Source: Candidatus Aminicenantota bacterium (GTDB taxonomy: Bacteria; Acidobacteriota; Aminicenantia; Aminicenantales; Aminicenantaceae). Taken from it: a stretch of 64,000 bases of DNA. Both the position numbers and the translations under genes were made by a program. Shown one piece after another: positions 24,225 to 34,336 of this stretch. The first letter of the stretch is position 1; every line of letters begins with the position of its first letter. The notes under the pieces are model-generated. The model worked only from the letters and a program-made list of their open reading frames with translations, ran no database searches and had not been told where the DNA came from. The stretch lies in NCBI GenBank assembly GCA_011772495.1, contig WVZL01000029.1, forward strand, positions 23,930 through 87,929, given 5' to 3'.

Positions 24225-26147
24225 ATGTTAAAAGCAATGAGAAAAAACATAAAATCCTTAGCTCCCACCTTATGGATTGTCATTGCTGCTTTTATCATAG
24301 CTATCTTTGCAGTCTGGGGTGGAGCAGGCCGCCTGGGAGAAGCTAGAGCAGCTGACACCATTGCTTGGGTAGGAAAAGAAAGAATCTCGGTGAACCTCTT
24401 CTATTCGAATCTCAGGCAAAGGCTGGAGGCCATGAAAAGAGAGTTCAAGCAGCTCGACAGCAAGCTTATCCAGCAGCTTGGCGTGCCTCAACAAGTCTTG
24501 GAACAACTCATCCAGCAGACTCTGCTTCTTCAAATCGCCCGGGATTTAGGGCTTCGCGCTTCCAATGAAGAAATGCGAGAAAAAATAAAGAACTACCCCG
24601 TTTTCCAGAGGGAAGGGAAATTTATAGGTTTTGAAGAATATAAGAGGATACTAGAATGGAACCGGATTTCTTTGACAGAGTTTGAGGAAAGTCTCCGCCA
24701 GGAGATCATTCTCGGCAAAGTCGTTCAACTGGTAACAGCAGGCATCCCGGTTACCCAAGAAGAAATCTGGGAGAATTACAAAAAAGAGAATGAAAGCGCT
24801 AGGCTGGAGTATGTGCTCATCGAAAAGGATAAAATAGAACTCCAGGAGGAACCAACCTCCAGCGAAATTCAGCGGTACTTTGAAGAAGACAAGGACAAAT
24901 ACAAAATACCAGAAAGAAGAGAAGGCACTTATATCTTCTTGGCCACAGAAGATTTGAAGACAGAAATCGAGTTGACTGATTCAGACCTTGAGAATTACTA
25001 CCAAGATAACCTTCCCCAGTTTGAAGAACCAGAGAAAGTGAAGGTTAGCAGGATTTATATCTCTTTTGGTGACAGGGAAAAAGAAATGGTCTTAGCCGAA
25101 ATAGAGGATATCAGGGAAAGGATTAATAAAGGCGAATCATTCAACGAATTGGCCATGAAATTTTCCCAAGATGAAAAAGCCCAGGAAGGAGGCGATTGGG
25201 GATTCTACGACTGGAGGAGATTGTATCCCCCTGAAAAGGAAGAAATCGAAAAGCTCTCCGCTGGAGAAACTTCTTCGGTCATTGAGCTCGAGGATGGTCT
25301 GACTCTCCTCCGAGTTACTGAAAAAAATCCCGCTGTCACCCAGCCATTTGAACAGGTGAAATCCAGAATCAAAAGTATTTTAGAAGAGGAAAAAGCTCGA
25401 GACTTGGCAGAAGAAAGAATTGCGGGGTTGAGGAAAAACGCTAAACAAGAGAAAAGCCTGGATGTTGCTGCCCAAAAAATTGGCTTAAAAATAAGAAAGA
25501 CGGGCTTGCTTAAAGAGGGAGATGCGCTCGGGGATATAGATCCCTCAGGCTCTCTCAGCCGGGCCCTTTTTGAAATCGCAGAAAAAGAAATCACCTCTCC
25601 TGTTTATACTTACAAAGGCATCGGCCTGGCTCAACTGGAAAAGGTTGAAACTCCACGGCTGGCCACATTCGACGAGGTTAAAGAAGAAGTGAGGGAAGAT
25701 GTTTACAAAATTAAGAAGAAAGAAAAAGCACACGAAAAATTAAAACAGACAAAATCTCAGTTGGAGAGCAAAAGCATGGAAGAGGCAGCTGAAAATATGG
25801 AGTACAAAACAGTTGAAGAATACAAACGGGGACAATATTTGAGTATCATTGGTGAAAGCCCTGAAATCGACCGCTTGGCCTTCTCCCTTCCGCTCGGGAA
25901 AGCAAGCGAGCCGATAGAATTCGAAGACGGATATGCCTTGATTAAAGTACTGGATAGAAAAGAAATCACTGCCGAGGATTTTGAAAAGAACAAGAAGGAA
26001 GAAAGAGAAAAATTTCTGGATATGAAAAAAAACAAGGTTTTTCTTTCTTATATCTCGAACATGAGGAAGAAGAAAAACGTCAGAATAAAATACGACCTTT
26101 TCCTTAAAATCAACACCGATGTCCTTTCCAGGTATGGAAAAGAGTGA
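24225..26147 (+). CDS. PpiD/SurA-like membrane-anchored peptidyl-prolyl isomerase
   Basis: 640 residues. One N-terminal membrane segment (about 13-32, LWIVIAAFIIAIFAVWGG), then a SurA-N-type chaperone region, a parvulin domain about 265-365 (VSRIYISFG ... FSQDEKAQEGGDWGFYDW ... GLTLLRVTEK) and a further PPIase-like part (QYLSIIGESPEIDRLAFSLPLGKASEPIEFEDGYALIKV). By family it helps fold exported proteins at the outer face of the inner membrane. Its presence supports a two-membrane cell. AAAGGTG upstream of the ATG. Confidence 0.9.
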   Translation: MLKAMRKNIKSLAPTLWIVIAAFIIAIFAVWGGAGRLGEARAADTIAWVGKERISVNLFYSNLRQRLEAMKREFKQLDSKLIQQLGVPQQVLEQLIQQTLLLQIARDLGLRASNEEMREKIKNYPVFQREGKFIGFEEYKRILEWNRISLTEFEESLRQEIILGKVVQLVTAGIPVTQEEIWENYKKENESARLEYVLIEKDKIELQEEPTSSEIQRYFEEDKDKYKIPERREGTYIFLATEDLKTEIELTDSDLENYYQDNLPQFEEPEKVKVSRIYISFGDREKEMVLAEIEDIRERINKGESFNELAMKFSQDEKAQEGGDWGFYDWRRLYPPEKEEIEKLSAGETSSVIELEDGLTLLRVTEKNPAVTQPFEQVKSRIKSILEEEKARDLAEERIAGLRKNAKQEKSLDVAAQKIGLKIRKTGLLKEGDALGDIDPSGSLSRALFEIAEKEITSPVYTYKGIGLAQLEKVETPRLATFDEVKEEVREDVYKIKKKEKAHEKLKQTKSQLESKSMEEAAENMEYKTVEEYKRGQYLSIIGESPEIDRLAFSLPLGKASEPIEFEDGYALIKVLDRKEITAEDFEKNKKEEREKFLDMKKNKVFLSYISNMRKKKNVRIKYDLFLKINTDVLSRYGKE

Positions 26148-26264
26148 AATTTTAAAACTGCTCAACTAGGCGGGAAAACTCCTATTAGGTCATTCATAGC
26201 CTCTTCGCCTCTTATTGAAATAGACTCAAAAATTGAATAATTCTTCTTCCAAGGAGTATTAAAG

Positions 26265-28850
26265 ATGAAACAGAAAAGGCTGCATTTCTTGATTCTTATC
26301 TTTTCTTTCCAGGCCGCTTTTTCTCTGCAGGCAGCGGAAAAAATCCCCTCGTGTGAAGAGATACTCGGTTTTAAAGTTGGCCAGGATTTCAAGCTAGCCA
26401 GTTGGTCGCAAATCACAGACTATTTTAACAAACTGGCTCAATCCTCACCCAAAGCTAAGGTGTTAGATCTTGGAGAGTCCACTCTAGGCCGGCGATTCAT
26501 CATGGCGGTCATCACATCTCCTGCCAACATGGACAGACTGGATGAAATAAGAGAAATCCAGAAAAAACTTCATGACCCGAGAAGCATTCAGCCTGGAGAA
26601 AAAGAAGAACTCATTAGAAAGGGAAAGGCTGTAGTCCTCATCGCTTGTTCCATCCATTCCAGGGAAATCGCGTCCTCTTTGATGTCTCTCGAACTCGCCT
26701 ACAAGCTAGCTACAGAAGAAAGCCCTGGAATTAATAAAATTCTAGAGGAAACGATTCTTCTCCTCATCCCCTCTGTCAATCCTGACGGAATCGACCTGGT
26801 TTATGATTGGTACACAAAGCATATCGGCACACCATTTGAGGCCAGCCGGATGCCGTGGCTCTATCATCATTATGTGGGCCATGATAACAACCGTGATTGG
26901 TTCATGATAACCCAGAAAGAAACCCAGCTAGTAACCAAGGTCCTCTATAAGGAATGGTTTCCTCTTCTCCTGTATGATGTTCACCAGATGGGTTCTTACG
27001 GCCCTCGGTTTTTCATTCCCCCCTACCACGACCCGATCAATCCCAATCTTGATCCTCTGCTCTTGCGCGAGCTTAACCTCTTGGGGGCCAACGCAGCCTT
27101 AAGCTTGACCAAGGAAGGAAAAACTGGCGTAGCCACCAGTGCCATTTTTGATGCCTGGTACACGGCAGCAAACCGAGCTGCCCCTTTACGCCATAACGTG
27201 ATGGGAATTCTTTCTGAGGCTGCCAGTGCTAACCTTGCCTCCCCTATTTTCATAAGAAAAGACCAGATTCGTTTAAGCAGAAGGGGCTTCCAGGGTACAG
27301 GCGTTCAGGCGAACTATCTCGAACCCTGGCCAGGAGGATGGTGGAGGATTCGAGATATCATCGATTATGAATACATCACAGCCTTGTCATTCTTGAAGAT
27401 GATTGCTCAGGAAAAAAAGAAATACTTGTCAAATTTTTCTCTTTACGCCCAAAGGCAAATCCAAAAAGGCAAAACTGAGCCTCCCTTTGCTTTTCTTATT
27501 CCTTTAGCTCAAAAAGATCTGCCCACTGCTCATAAGCTTCTTCAAGTGCTGCAGAAAGGAGGAGCAGAGATATACCAAGCTCAAAGCTCTTTTGTCGCGG
27601 ATGAGGTGACCTATCCGGCTAACACTTATATCATCCCCCTCGCGCAACCTTATCGAGCCTTCATCAAAGATTTACTGGAAACAAAATCTTATCCAAAGCG
27701 TATTTCGCTAGGAGGAACTCCAGAGCTTCCCTACGATGAATCAAGCTGGACTCTGCCCCTTCAAATGGGTGTCCAGGTGATCCAGGTCACAAATTCCTTT
27801 TCTACTGGAATGAAGAGGCTCGAGCAAATTGGAATGTCCTTGACTGAGATAAAAGGCAAAGGTTCAAGATATTTTGTCTTTCCCAACCAAGGCAATAACG
27901 GCACAGCCCTCATCAACCGCTTGTTGAAGAAGAAAGTAAAGATATATTACGCTAAAATGCCTTTCCAGCTTGAGGCAAAGCTTTTTCCTCCCGGAACGAT
28001 CATCCTTCCTGGAAGCAGTATCAACCGCTCCCAGCTTTCATCTCTAGCCAAAAATTTAGGCCTGGTGATCCTGGCTACGGATAAGAAACCAGCCGCGGAA
28101 TTCTTTCCTCTACTTCCTCCTAAAATCGGAATTTACCAGTCCTGGGTCCCGAGCAAGGATGAAGGTTGGCTTAGATGGACTATGGAACAGTTCGAGTTCC
28201 CCTTCAAGCTTATCCATAATGAAGAGATTAGAGCAGGGAACTTGAGGAATTCATACAGCCACATCATCTTGCCGAGTATGCGGTCTGAAACCCTGATGGA
28301 AGGAAGAAAGGAGGGGGAGACACTTCCCCAATATAAAGGAGGAATAGGAATAGAAGGAGTGAGTGCCCTAGATATTTTTATCCAAGAAGGCGGCAATTTA
28401 ATCGTCATCGGGAATTCGTGTGATTTTGCTGCTAAATACCTGGGTCTTGGAGTCAAGAACCTGGTCGATATCCAATCCGTAAGAAGGAGATACTACGACT
28501 CCCCGACCAAGCAAGAGCAGAAAGAAATAATCTTTTGTCCTGGCTCTTTGCTAAAGGTGAAAATAGATGATTCTCATCCCGTCGCCTTTGGCATGGGAAA
28601 ACAAGGTTCCGTATTCTCTTATTTCAGTCCTGTTTTTTCTGTAGAGGAAGGGACAGCAGTAGTTTCCTACCCGCCTTACAATCCTCTCCTGAGTGGGATT
28701 CTCCTCAATGAAGGAAAAATCCTGAGCAAGGCGGCTGCAGTTGAATGTTCTCGTGGTTTGGGAAAGGTTCTGCTCCTGGGCTTTAAAGTTGTGCACAGAG
28801 CCCAAGCTCACGGCACTTTCAAATTCCTGTTTAATTCCCTTTTGTACTGA
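26265..28850 (+). CDS. secreted M14-family zinc carboxypeptidase
   Basis: 861 residues. Signal peptide (LHFLILIFSFQAAFSLQAAEK). Zinc ligands: HxxE in SIHSREIASS and the later His in DVHQMGSYGPR; substrate-site SVNPDG and the Glu of GILSEAAS are in the expected order. The catalytic domain covers about 35-400. The following ~450 residues have a large flavodoxin/GATase-like part (GGNLIVIGNSC) typical of long bacterial M14 proteins. By family it trims C-terminal residues of external peptides. AAGGAG before the ATG. Confidence 0.92.
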   Translation: MKQKRLHFLILIFSFQAAFSLQAAEKIPSCEEILGFKVGQDFKLASWSQITDYFNKLAQSSPKAKVLDLGESTLGRRFIMAVITSPANMDRLDEIREIQKKLHDPRSIQPGEKEELIRKGKAVVLIACSIHSREIASSLMSLELAYKLATEESPGINKILEETILLLIPSVNPDGIDLVYDWYTKHIGTPFEASRMPWLYHHYVGHDNNRDWFMITQKETQLVTKVLYKEWFPLLLYDVHQMGSYGPRFFIPPYHDPINPNLDPLLLRELNLLGANAALSLTKEGKTGVATSAIFDAWYTAANRAAPLRHNVMGILSEAASANLASPIFIRKDQIRLSRRGFQGTGVQANYLEPWPGGWWRIRDIIDYEYITALSFLKMIAQEKKKYLSNFSLYAQRQIQKGKTEPPFAFLIPLAQKDLPTAHKLLQVLQKGGAEIYQAQSSFVADEVTYPANTYIIPLAQPYRAFIKDLLETKSYPKRISLGGTPELPYDESSWTLPLQMGVQVIQVTNSFSTGMKRLEQIGMSLTEIKGKGSRYFVFPNQGNNGTALINRLLKKKVKIYYAKMPFQLEAKLFPPGTIILPGSSINRSQLSSLAKNLGLVILATDKKPAAEFFPLLPPKIGIYQSWVPSKDEGWLRWTMEQFEFPFKLIHNEEIRAGNLRNSYSHIILPSMRSETLMEGRKEGETLPQYKGGIGIEGVSALDIFIQEGGNLIVIGNSCDFAAKYLGLGVKNLVDIQSVRRRYYDSPTKQEQKEIIFCPGSLLKVKIDDSHPVAFGMGKQGSVFSYFSPVFSVEEGTAVVSYPPYNPLLSGILLNEGKILSKAAAVECSRGLGKVLLLGFKVVHRAQAHGTFKFLFNSLLY

Positions 28851-28898
28851 TGTGAAGGATTATAAGAGCCTGGGGAAGGGATCGCGTTAAGAGTTCTG

Positions 28899-29657
28899 TC
28901 ACTTTTTGAGGAGCTCGAGGAAGAGGGACTTCACTTTAGCTTCTAAAGCATTTCTAAAGTTTTCAATCGTCTCCTGGAATCCGCCAGCCATATAATCAGC
29001 GATATACATAGGAGGGCCGATGTTAACCCTGATTTTTGCTGGAATCATAAAAGGAATATGGGTTCCGAAGAAGGCTATGGGAGTCACGGCAACGGAAATT
29101 CCTTCATTTTTATACATGCTATAAGCAATTATCGAATAGCCTCTCTTGAATGAACTCACATAAGGATTAGCATCCTTCTTCATGACCCGCCCTCGTCCCT
29201 GAAGAGCAATGATTGCCCTCCCCTTTTTAAGGTACTCCTGGAATTTCTCTCGGGCTACCTTTCTTCCTTTATATATATCCACTGGAATGGTGCCCGCTTT
29301 GGCGATATTACTCGAAATGAAGTTAACGAAGGCGGATTTAAGAGGATTGATAGCTAAATCCAGCAAAAGGCCAAATTCCTTCAGATGACGTTTGAGATGT
29401 TTCCTTATCAGAAAGTTGAATTCCTTTTTTGAAAAAATCATTTTATTGGCAATAAAAAAAATCGGCCGGGGCACAATCTTGAACAAGGTGGCTATATCCT
29501 TATAACTCCCGATATGATTGCCCACGATGAGATTAGGACCATTCTTGACAAAGTTCTCCTTCCCTTTTACCTCTATTCTCTTCCCCAAAAGAGCAAACTT
29601 GCCCCAGCGATTGAGCGTGGGCATCAAGCTTTTCAGCTCTTCTTCAAAAGTTGCCAT
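28899..29657 (-). CDS. PlsC-like acyltransferase with non-canonical motifs
   Basis: 252 residues from the ATG at 29657 (MATFEEELKSL); the frame stays open to 29708, and no start has a clear ribosome binding site. By family PlsC-type enzymes acylate lysophosphatidate at the membrane. Seen: NHIGSYKDI in place of NHxSxxD (one extra residue between His and Asp) and LQGRGRVMK in place of FPEGTRS, with the later FKRG and VAVTPIAFFGT intact. The altered motifs suggest another acyl acceptor or an inactive protein. Convergent with the M14 gene. Confidence 0.8.
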   Translation of the reverse strand: MATFEEELKSLMPTLNRWGKFALLGKRIEVKGKENFVKNGPNLIVGNHIGSYKDIATLFKIVPRPIFFIANKMIFSKKEFNFLIRKHLKRHLKEFGLLLDLAINPLKSAFVNFISSNIAKAGTIPVDIYKGRKVAREKFQEYLKKGRAIIALQGRGRVMKKDANPYVSSFKRGYSIIAYSMYKNEGISVAVTPIAFFGTHIPFMIPAKIRVNIGPPMYIADYMAGGFQETIENFRNALEAKVKSLFLELLKK

Positions 29658-29829
29658 TGTTCTAAGTAGTCTCGTTCTTATTTTATGAAAATCAAAAAAA
29701 AAAATCAAAAAAGAAAACCTTCCCTAAATATTGCCTTTATCCTACAAATTTTTTAATTGTTGGCTCAGAATCTTGCAAATATTAAAAAGTCATGATAATT
29801 AATGGGAACGCCTCAACTTCTACGTGATA

Positions 29830-29851
29830 GGCAAAAATTTGCCGTTTTTAA
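29830..29851 (+). promoter_or_regulatory. hairpin with T-run in the iadA leader (possible attenuator)
   Basis: GGCAAA-AA-TTTGCC followed by GTTTTT, about 30 bases before the iadA ribosome binding site (AAGGAGG). Could end a short transcript or be a leader attenuator; the stem is only 6 bp. Confidence 0.3.
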
Positions 29852-29884
29852 AAAAAACGCTCTGTCCTTAATAAGGAGGAACAA

Positions 29885-31057
29885 ATGATTACGCTCCTTC
29901 GCCAAAGCAATGTCTTCGAGCCCGAGCCTCTCGGCAAAAAAGATATCTTAGTGCTGGGAGAAAAAATCGGGGCCATCACTGATCCTGACAAAATCAAGAT
30001 AGATGGCCTTGAAGTCAACATCATTGATGCCGCAGACAAAATCGTCGTTCCTGGGTTCATTGACAGTCACGTCCATTTATTAGGAGGAGGTGGCGAGGGA
30101 GGACCAGCTACCAGGGCTCCAGAAATGACTATCGAGGACATCATTTCCAGCGGAGTCACCACGGTCATAGGCTGCCTGGGAACAGACGGAGTTACCCGCC
30201 ATATGGAATCTCTTCTCGCCAAGGCACGCGGGTTGGAAGAAGAAGGCATTGCCTCCTACATTTTCTCCGGTTCTTATGATATTCCTGTCAGAACAATCAC
30301 GGGAAGCGTCCGCTCTGACCTTGTCCTTATCGACAAGGTCATCGGAGCTGGAGAGATCGCCATCTCCGACCATCGCTCTTCTCAACCGACCTTCGAGGAG
30401 ATCGCCAGGCTGGCCGCTGAATGCCGAGTAGGAGGGATGCTCGGGGGAAAAGCAGGGATCCTTCATCTCCATCTCGGCGACGGGCCTAGAGGGTTGGAGA
30501 TGCTTTTTAGGCTCATCAAAGAAACAGAAATCCCTCCCACTCAAGTTATCCCTACCCATGTGAACCGCAACCGCCAGTTGCTGGAAGAAGCCATGGAATT
30601 TGTTCTTTCCGGAGGCTATATAGATATCACGGCTGGTATTCCTGCTGATCCCCAGGACAAGACCAGTGTATCCTTGGAAACAGCCCTTCAGCGCTGCCTT
30701 GAAAAACAAATTCCTCTGGAGCGAATCACAGTCAGCTCTGACAGCAACGGTAGCATTCCCCTCTATGACAACCAAGGAAAACTCCTCGGCCTGACTATCG
30801 CCACCCAAAAGGACCTCCTGGAAAAGCTTCGTGCTCTCATCGAGAAAAATATCCTGAGCCTTCCCGACGCCTTGAGGCTATTTTCCACCAACGCTGCTCA
30901 TTTCTATAAATTGGATCAAAAGGGAAAAATACAAGCAGGAAAGGATGCCGACCTTCTTCTCCTGGATAAACAATACAACTTAACCGATTCCTTTGCTCAA
31001 GGAAAAAGAGTGCTGGCTGAGGGAAAGCTTGTGGCTAAAGGGACTTTTAGTCCTTGA
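29885..31057 (+). CDS. iadA: isoaspartyl (beta-aspartyl) dipeptidase
   Basis: 390 residues, amidohydrolase superfamily. Releases isoaspartate from damaged peptides. Seen: the HVH metal motif with the IadA-type glycine loop (DSHVHLLGGGGEGGPATRAPEM), ISDHRSSQPT, KAGILHLHLGDG, IPTHVNR and the Asp of SSDSNGS. Strong AAGGAGG site. Followed 50 bases later by a sodium/proton antiporter, likely co-transcribed. Confidence 0.93.
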   Translation: MITLLRQSNVFEPEPLGKKDILVLGEKIGAITDPDKIKIDGLEVNIIDAADKIVVPGFIDSHVHLLGGGGEGGPATRAPEMTIEDIISSGVTTVIGCLGTDGVTRHMESLLAKARGLEEEGIASYIFSGSYDIPVRTITGSVRSDLVLIDKVIGAGEIAISDHRSSQPTFEEIARLAAECRVGGMLGGKAGILHLHLGDGPRGLEMLFRLIKETEIPPTQVIPTHVNRNRQLLEEAMEFVLSGGYIDITAGIPADPQDKTSVSLETALQRCLEKQIPLERITVSSDSNGSIPLYDNQGKLLGLTIATQKDLLEKLRALIEKNILSLPDALRLFSTNAAHFYKLDQKGKIQAGKDADLLLLDKQYNLTDSFAQGKRVLAEGKLVAKGTFSP

Positions 31058-31107
31058 TGAAGAAAATATAAAGAGTAAAACAATTTACGAATAAAAAGGA
31101 ATATATA

Positions 31108-32535
31108 ATGGAAAAAACTATAAAAGATGAAAAAAGGAAGACTAAAGAACCCGGCCTGGCCATAGCCTTGATTCCTCTGATCGTTATGCTCCTTCTCTTT
31201 GGGATAGGCTATGGTATTTACCAAATCCGGCCTCCGGTTCTCCTCATCTCAGCTGCTTTCCTTGCAGGGTGCATAGGGCTCTTTCTTCGTTTCAAATGGA
31301 AAGTGATGCAAGAGGGCATTGTAGATAGCATTCACAAAGCCATGCCAGCCATCCTCATCATGCTCTGTGTCGGAATTCTCATAGGTTCCTGGATTGCCTC
31401 CGGCACTATTCCTATGATTATTTATTACGGGCTTAAACTCATATCTCCGAAATATTTCCTTGTGACAGCCTGCTTTGTTTGCTCGATCACTTCTTTAGCA
31501 ACTGGAACATCCTGGGGCACTATCGGCACTCTTGGGGTTGCTTTTATAGGAATTGCTATGGGTTTGGGAATACCTTTAGGACCAGCAGCTGGAGCAATCG
31601 TAGCCGGAGCTTATTTTGGGGATAAAATGTCTCCTTTTTCCGATGTTGCCAATCTGGCACCTGTCACTGTAGGTTCGAACCTATTTGACCACATCAAACA
31701 TATGGTCTGGTCAGCGACTCCGGCGTGGCTTATAGGACTGTTGATTTATTTCATAGTCGGACTCAGATATGGAGGAGGAAAGGTCGAATCCGATGATATG
31801 ATCATCATCACTCAAACAATAAGGGATAACTTCCGTTTTAGTATCCTTCTTCTCCTTCCGATGGTGATCGTTTTTTACTTTGCCTTCACCAAAAGACCCA
31901 CTATCCCAGGAATGCTTCTCTCCTCTTTCGTGGCTGGAATATTAGCCATAATCTTCCAGAAAGCTTCTGTGACCGACGTTGCCACAGCCATGAATACTGG
32001 CTATATAGCCGATACAGGAGTGGAAGATGTGGACAGACTTATCTCTCAAGGTGGAATGATGAGCATGATGGAAGTTCAGCTGGTGGCTTTTACAGCCTTT
32101 AGCTTCGGAGGAATTATGCAGCGTACAGGACTTCTCTCTGTCATTCTTGGTCGAGTCATGAGATTCACCAACAAGGTTTGGAGCCTTGTGCTGACGACCA
32201 TCGGTTCCTCGATAGTAACAGCCCTGGCCACTGGAAGTTCCTATCTCTCTATGATTCTTCCCGGAGACCTCCTTTCTCCTATTTATAAGAAAAGAGGACT
32301 GGCTGCAAAAAATTTGTCCCGGATTATCGAAGAAAGTGGCGCTATCATCGTTCCTCTTATTCCCTGGAGTATGGCTGGTGTTTACATCACAGGGGTTCTA
32401 GGGGTTCCGACTCTCTCGTATCTTCCCTGGGCCATAATGAATTATGCTTCTGTTGCAATATTAGCCGTCTACGGTTTCACCAAATTTACAATGGCCCCCA
32501 AAATTCGGGAGGATGAGACCCAAATCGGAAGTTAA
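31108..32535 (+). CDS. NhaC-family Na+/H+ antiporter
   Basis: 475 residues with 11-12 hydrophobic segments. Family stretches: TSWGTIGTLGVAFIGIAMGLGIP and GAYFGDKMSPFSDVANLAPVTVGSNLFDHIKHM. Moves Na+ out against H+ in the inner membrane; a few relatives exchange organic acids, so with iadA upstream an amino-acid-linked exchange role is possible (inference). Confidence 0.93.
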   Translation: MEKTIKDEKRKTKEPGLAIALIPLIVMLLLFGIGYGIYQIRPPVLLISAAFLAGCIGLFLRFKWKVMQEGIVDSIHKAMPAILIMLCVGILIGSWIASGTIPMIIYYGLKLISPKYFLVTACFVCSITSLATGTSWGTIGTLGVAFIGIAMGLGIPLGPAAGAIVAGAYFGDKMSPFSDVANLAPVTVGSNLFDHIKHMVWSATPAWLIGLLIYFIVGLRYGGGKVESDDMIIITQTIRDNFRFSILLLLPMVIVFYFAFTKRPTIPGMLLSSFVAGILAIIFQKASVTDVATAMNTGYIADTGVEDVDRLISQGGMMSMMEVQLVAFTAFSFGGIMQRTGLLSVILGRVMRFTNKVWSLVLTTIGSSIVTALATGSSYLSMILPGDLLSPIYKKRGLAAKNLSRIIEESGAIIVPLIPWSMAGVYITGVLGVPTLSYLPWAIMNYASVAILAVYGFTKFTMAPKIREDETQIGS

Positions 32536-32561
32536 TTTAAGTTTATTAAAATTCCTGAGCT

Positions 32562-32891
32562 CTATTCGTCCTTGTCATATTCAGAAAGAGCTTTCTCAAC
32601 CTTTTCCTTCACTTTCTCTCGTCTTTTTTTTTCAAGCTCAGCTGTCGCTTCAAATTTTCGGTCGAATTCGCTTTTTCTCTTTTTCTCTTTCAAGAGAAGC
32701 TCATCTAGAGACTGTGTCGTTCTTTTGCCTTTTTCTGTCTTGATCACTTGTTGAGTTTGTGAGTCCACCCAAAGTACAGAGTGACAATGAGGACAGTCAA
32801 CTGAGTATACTCCCTTTTTATCTTCAGGCTTCATCCTAGGTGAGAATTTAACAGAAAACGCCAATCCTTGCAATTCCTTTCTCTTCATCAT
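32562..32891 (-). CDS. small conserved-looking protein with one CxxC knuckle and charged coil
   Basis: 109 residues, no family recognised. N-terminal part has a CPHCHSVLWVD knuckle like half of a zinc ribbon (YSVDCPHCHSVLWVDSQTQ); residues ~60-109 form a highly charged helix (KKRKSEFDRKFEATAELEKKRREK). Its ATG overlaps the stop of the sigma-54 activator by four bases (ATGA), which supports a real, co-translated gene. It might act with that regulator. Confidence 0.65.
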   Translation of the reverse strand: MMKRKELQGLAFSVKFSPRMKPEDKKGVYSVDCPHCHSVLWVDSQTQQVIKTEKGKRTTQSLDELLLKEKKRKSEFDRKFEATAELEKKRREKVKEKVEKALSEYDKDE

Positions 32892-34336
32892 TCGCTGAGC
32901 TTTTTCGGAATGCCGTGCTTTTTCATCAACTTAAAGAGTCCTTGACGCGTCAAACCAATTTCTGCCGCTGTTTTGACCTTGTTGTAACGGCACCGGGCTA
33001 AAGCTTGATTCAGGAATCTCTTTTCAAATTCGGCTTTTGCCTGGAAGAAATTGTGTGAAGATACCGAATAGGATTCTTTCTCCTTGTTTACTCTAGAAGA
33101 GAGGAAATCCTCTGTGATAAGATTATCCTCTCCGACAATGATCAAACACCTCTGAATCTCATTCTGGAGCTCTCTTACGTTCCCTGGCCAATGATAATTC
33201 ATCAATAGCTCTAAGGCCCGAGGCGAAATATAGGCTCTCTCCCTGTTCATTTCTTGACAATAGCTCTCCAAAAAGTGATTCAAAAGAAGAAACAAGTCAT
33301 CCTTCCTTTCTCTCAAGGGCGGGATGTCGATGGTTATGATTTTAAGGCGATAGTATAAATCTTCGCGAAAATTTCCTTGCTCTACTTCCTTTTCCAGATT
33401 CTTGTTGGTCGCACTGATGATCTTCACATCAAGGCGGCGATGTCTATTTTCACCTATTCGCCTTATCTCTTTATTTTGAAGAAGGCGAAGCAACTTGGCT
33501 TGAAGAAAAAGGGATAAGTCTCCAATTTCATCTAAAAAAAATATTCCTCCCCTGGCCTCTTCGATGAGCCCGGGCTTACTCCTAAAAGCTCCGGTAAAAG
33601 CTCCTCTGACAAAGCCAAAAAGCTCAGCCTCCAAGAGATGTTCAGGAATGGCTCCACAATTGACAACCACGAATTTTCCATTCTTTCTCGCTCCGCGGGA
33701 ATGTATCGCTCTGGCCACGAGTTCCTTTCCGGTCCCGCTCTCTCCTCCTATAAAAACCGGAGCATCATTATCCTTCACTTTGTCTATCAAGGAGATGATA
33801 TGGCGTGAAGCTTTGCTCACTCCAATAAAGGGACTTTCTCGACTCTGGCATAATCTTCCCTTCACTTTCTGGAATTCAGGAGTATCCTTTATAGCAAGTC
33901 CCAAAGGTCTTGAGATAGCAATCAGAAACTCTAAGTCTTCTGAGGCAAACGGTTCACAGCTAAACTTCCGCTCCAGATAGATAGCTCCTGCCGATGTATT
34001 CTCGATGATGACAGGAAGACAGAGCACTCTCATCGAGTTAGGAGTCGCTAGGCTTCTACAATCTTCAAGCCGAGAGCAAACTCGGTATTCATTCATAACC
34101 AGAGTCTTTTTCTGGATAGCCTCTTCGACGATATCCTCGCTGAATGGCTTGTTCTCGATCTGGGCAATCTGGTTTGTCGGCTGAAGAACGATCTTGCCCT
34201 TCTCATCTGCAAGCAAAACTAAAGCCCGTTCTGAGGGAATTTTGTGTTGGATCAGACTCAGGAATATAGCTAAGAGGGAGCAAGGTTGAGGAGTCTTATT
34301 CGATTGAAAAACGGACTCGTCTTTACCAGGATTCAT
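32888..34336 (-). CDS. GAF-domain sigma-54-dependent activator
   Basis: 482 residues. About 20-155: GAF-like sensor (LVLLADEKGKIVL ... VLCLPVIIENTSAGAIYLERKF). About 165-405: AAA+ domain with GESGTGKE, GAFTGA and GGIFFLDEIG. C-terminus: Fis-type HTH (NKVKTAAEIGLTRQGLFKLMKKHG). Unlike response regulators it has no receiver domain, so it should respond to a small ligand or partner. AAGGA upstream of the ATG. The gene next in line is the small CxxC protein. Confidence 0.93.
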   Translation of the reverse strand: MNPGKDESVFQSNKTPQPCSLLAIFLSLIQHKIPSERALVLLADEKGKIVLQPTNQIAQIENKPFSEDIVEEAIQKKTLVMNEYRVCSRLEDCRSLATPNSMRVLCLPVIIENTSAGAIYLERKFSCEPFASEDLEFLIAISRPLGLAIKDTPEFQKVKGRLCQSRESPFIGVSKASRHIISLIDKVKDNDAPVFIGGESGTGKELVARAIHSRGARKNGKFVVVNCGAIPEHLLEAELFGFVRGAFTGAFRSKPGLIEEARGGIFFLDEIGDLSLFLQAKLLRLLQNKEIRRIGENRHRRLDVKIISATNKNLEKEVEQGNFREDLYYRLKIITIDIPPLRERKDDLFLLLNHFLESYCQEMNRERAYISPRALELLMNYHWPGNVRELQNEIQRCLIIVGEDNLITEDFLSSRVNKEKESYSVSSHNFFQAKAEFEKRFLNQALARCRYNKVKTAAEIGLTRQGLFKLMKKHGIPKKLSE

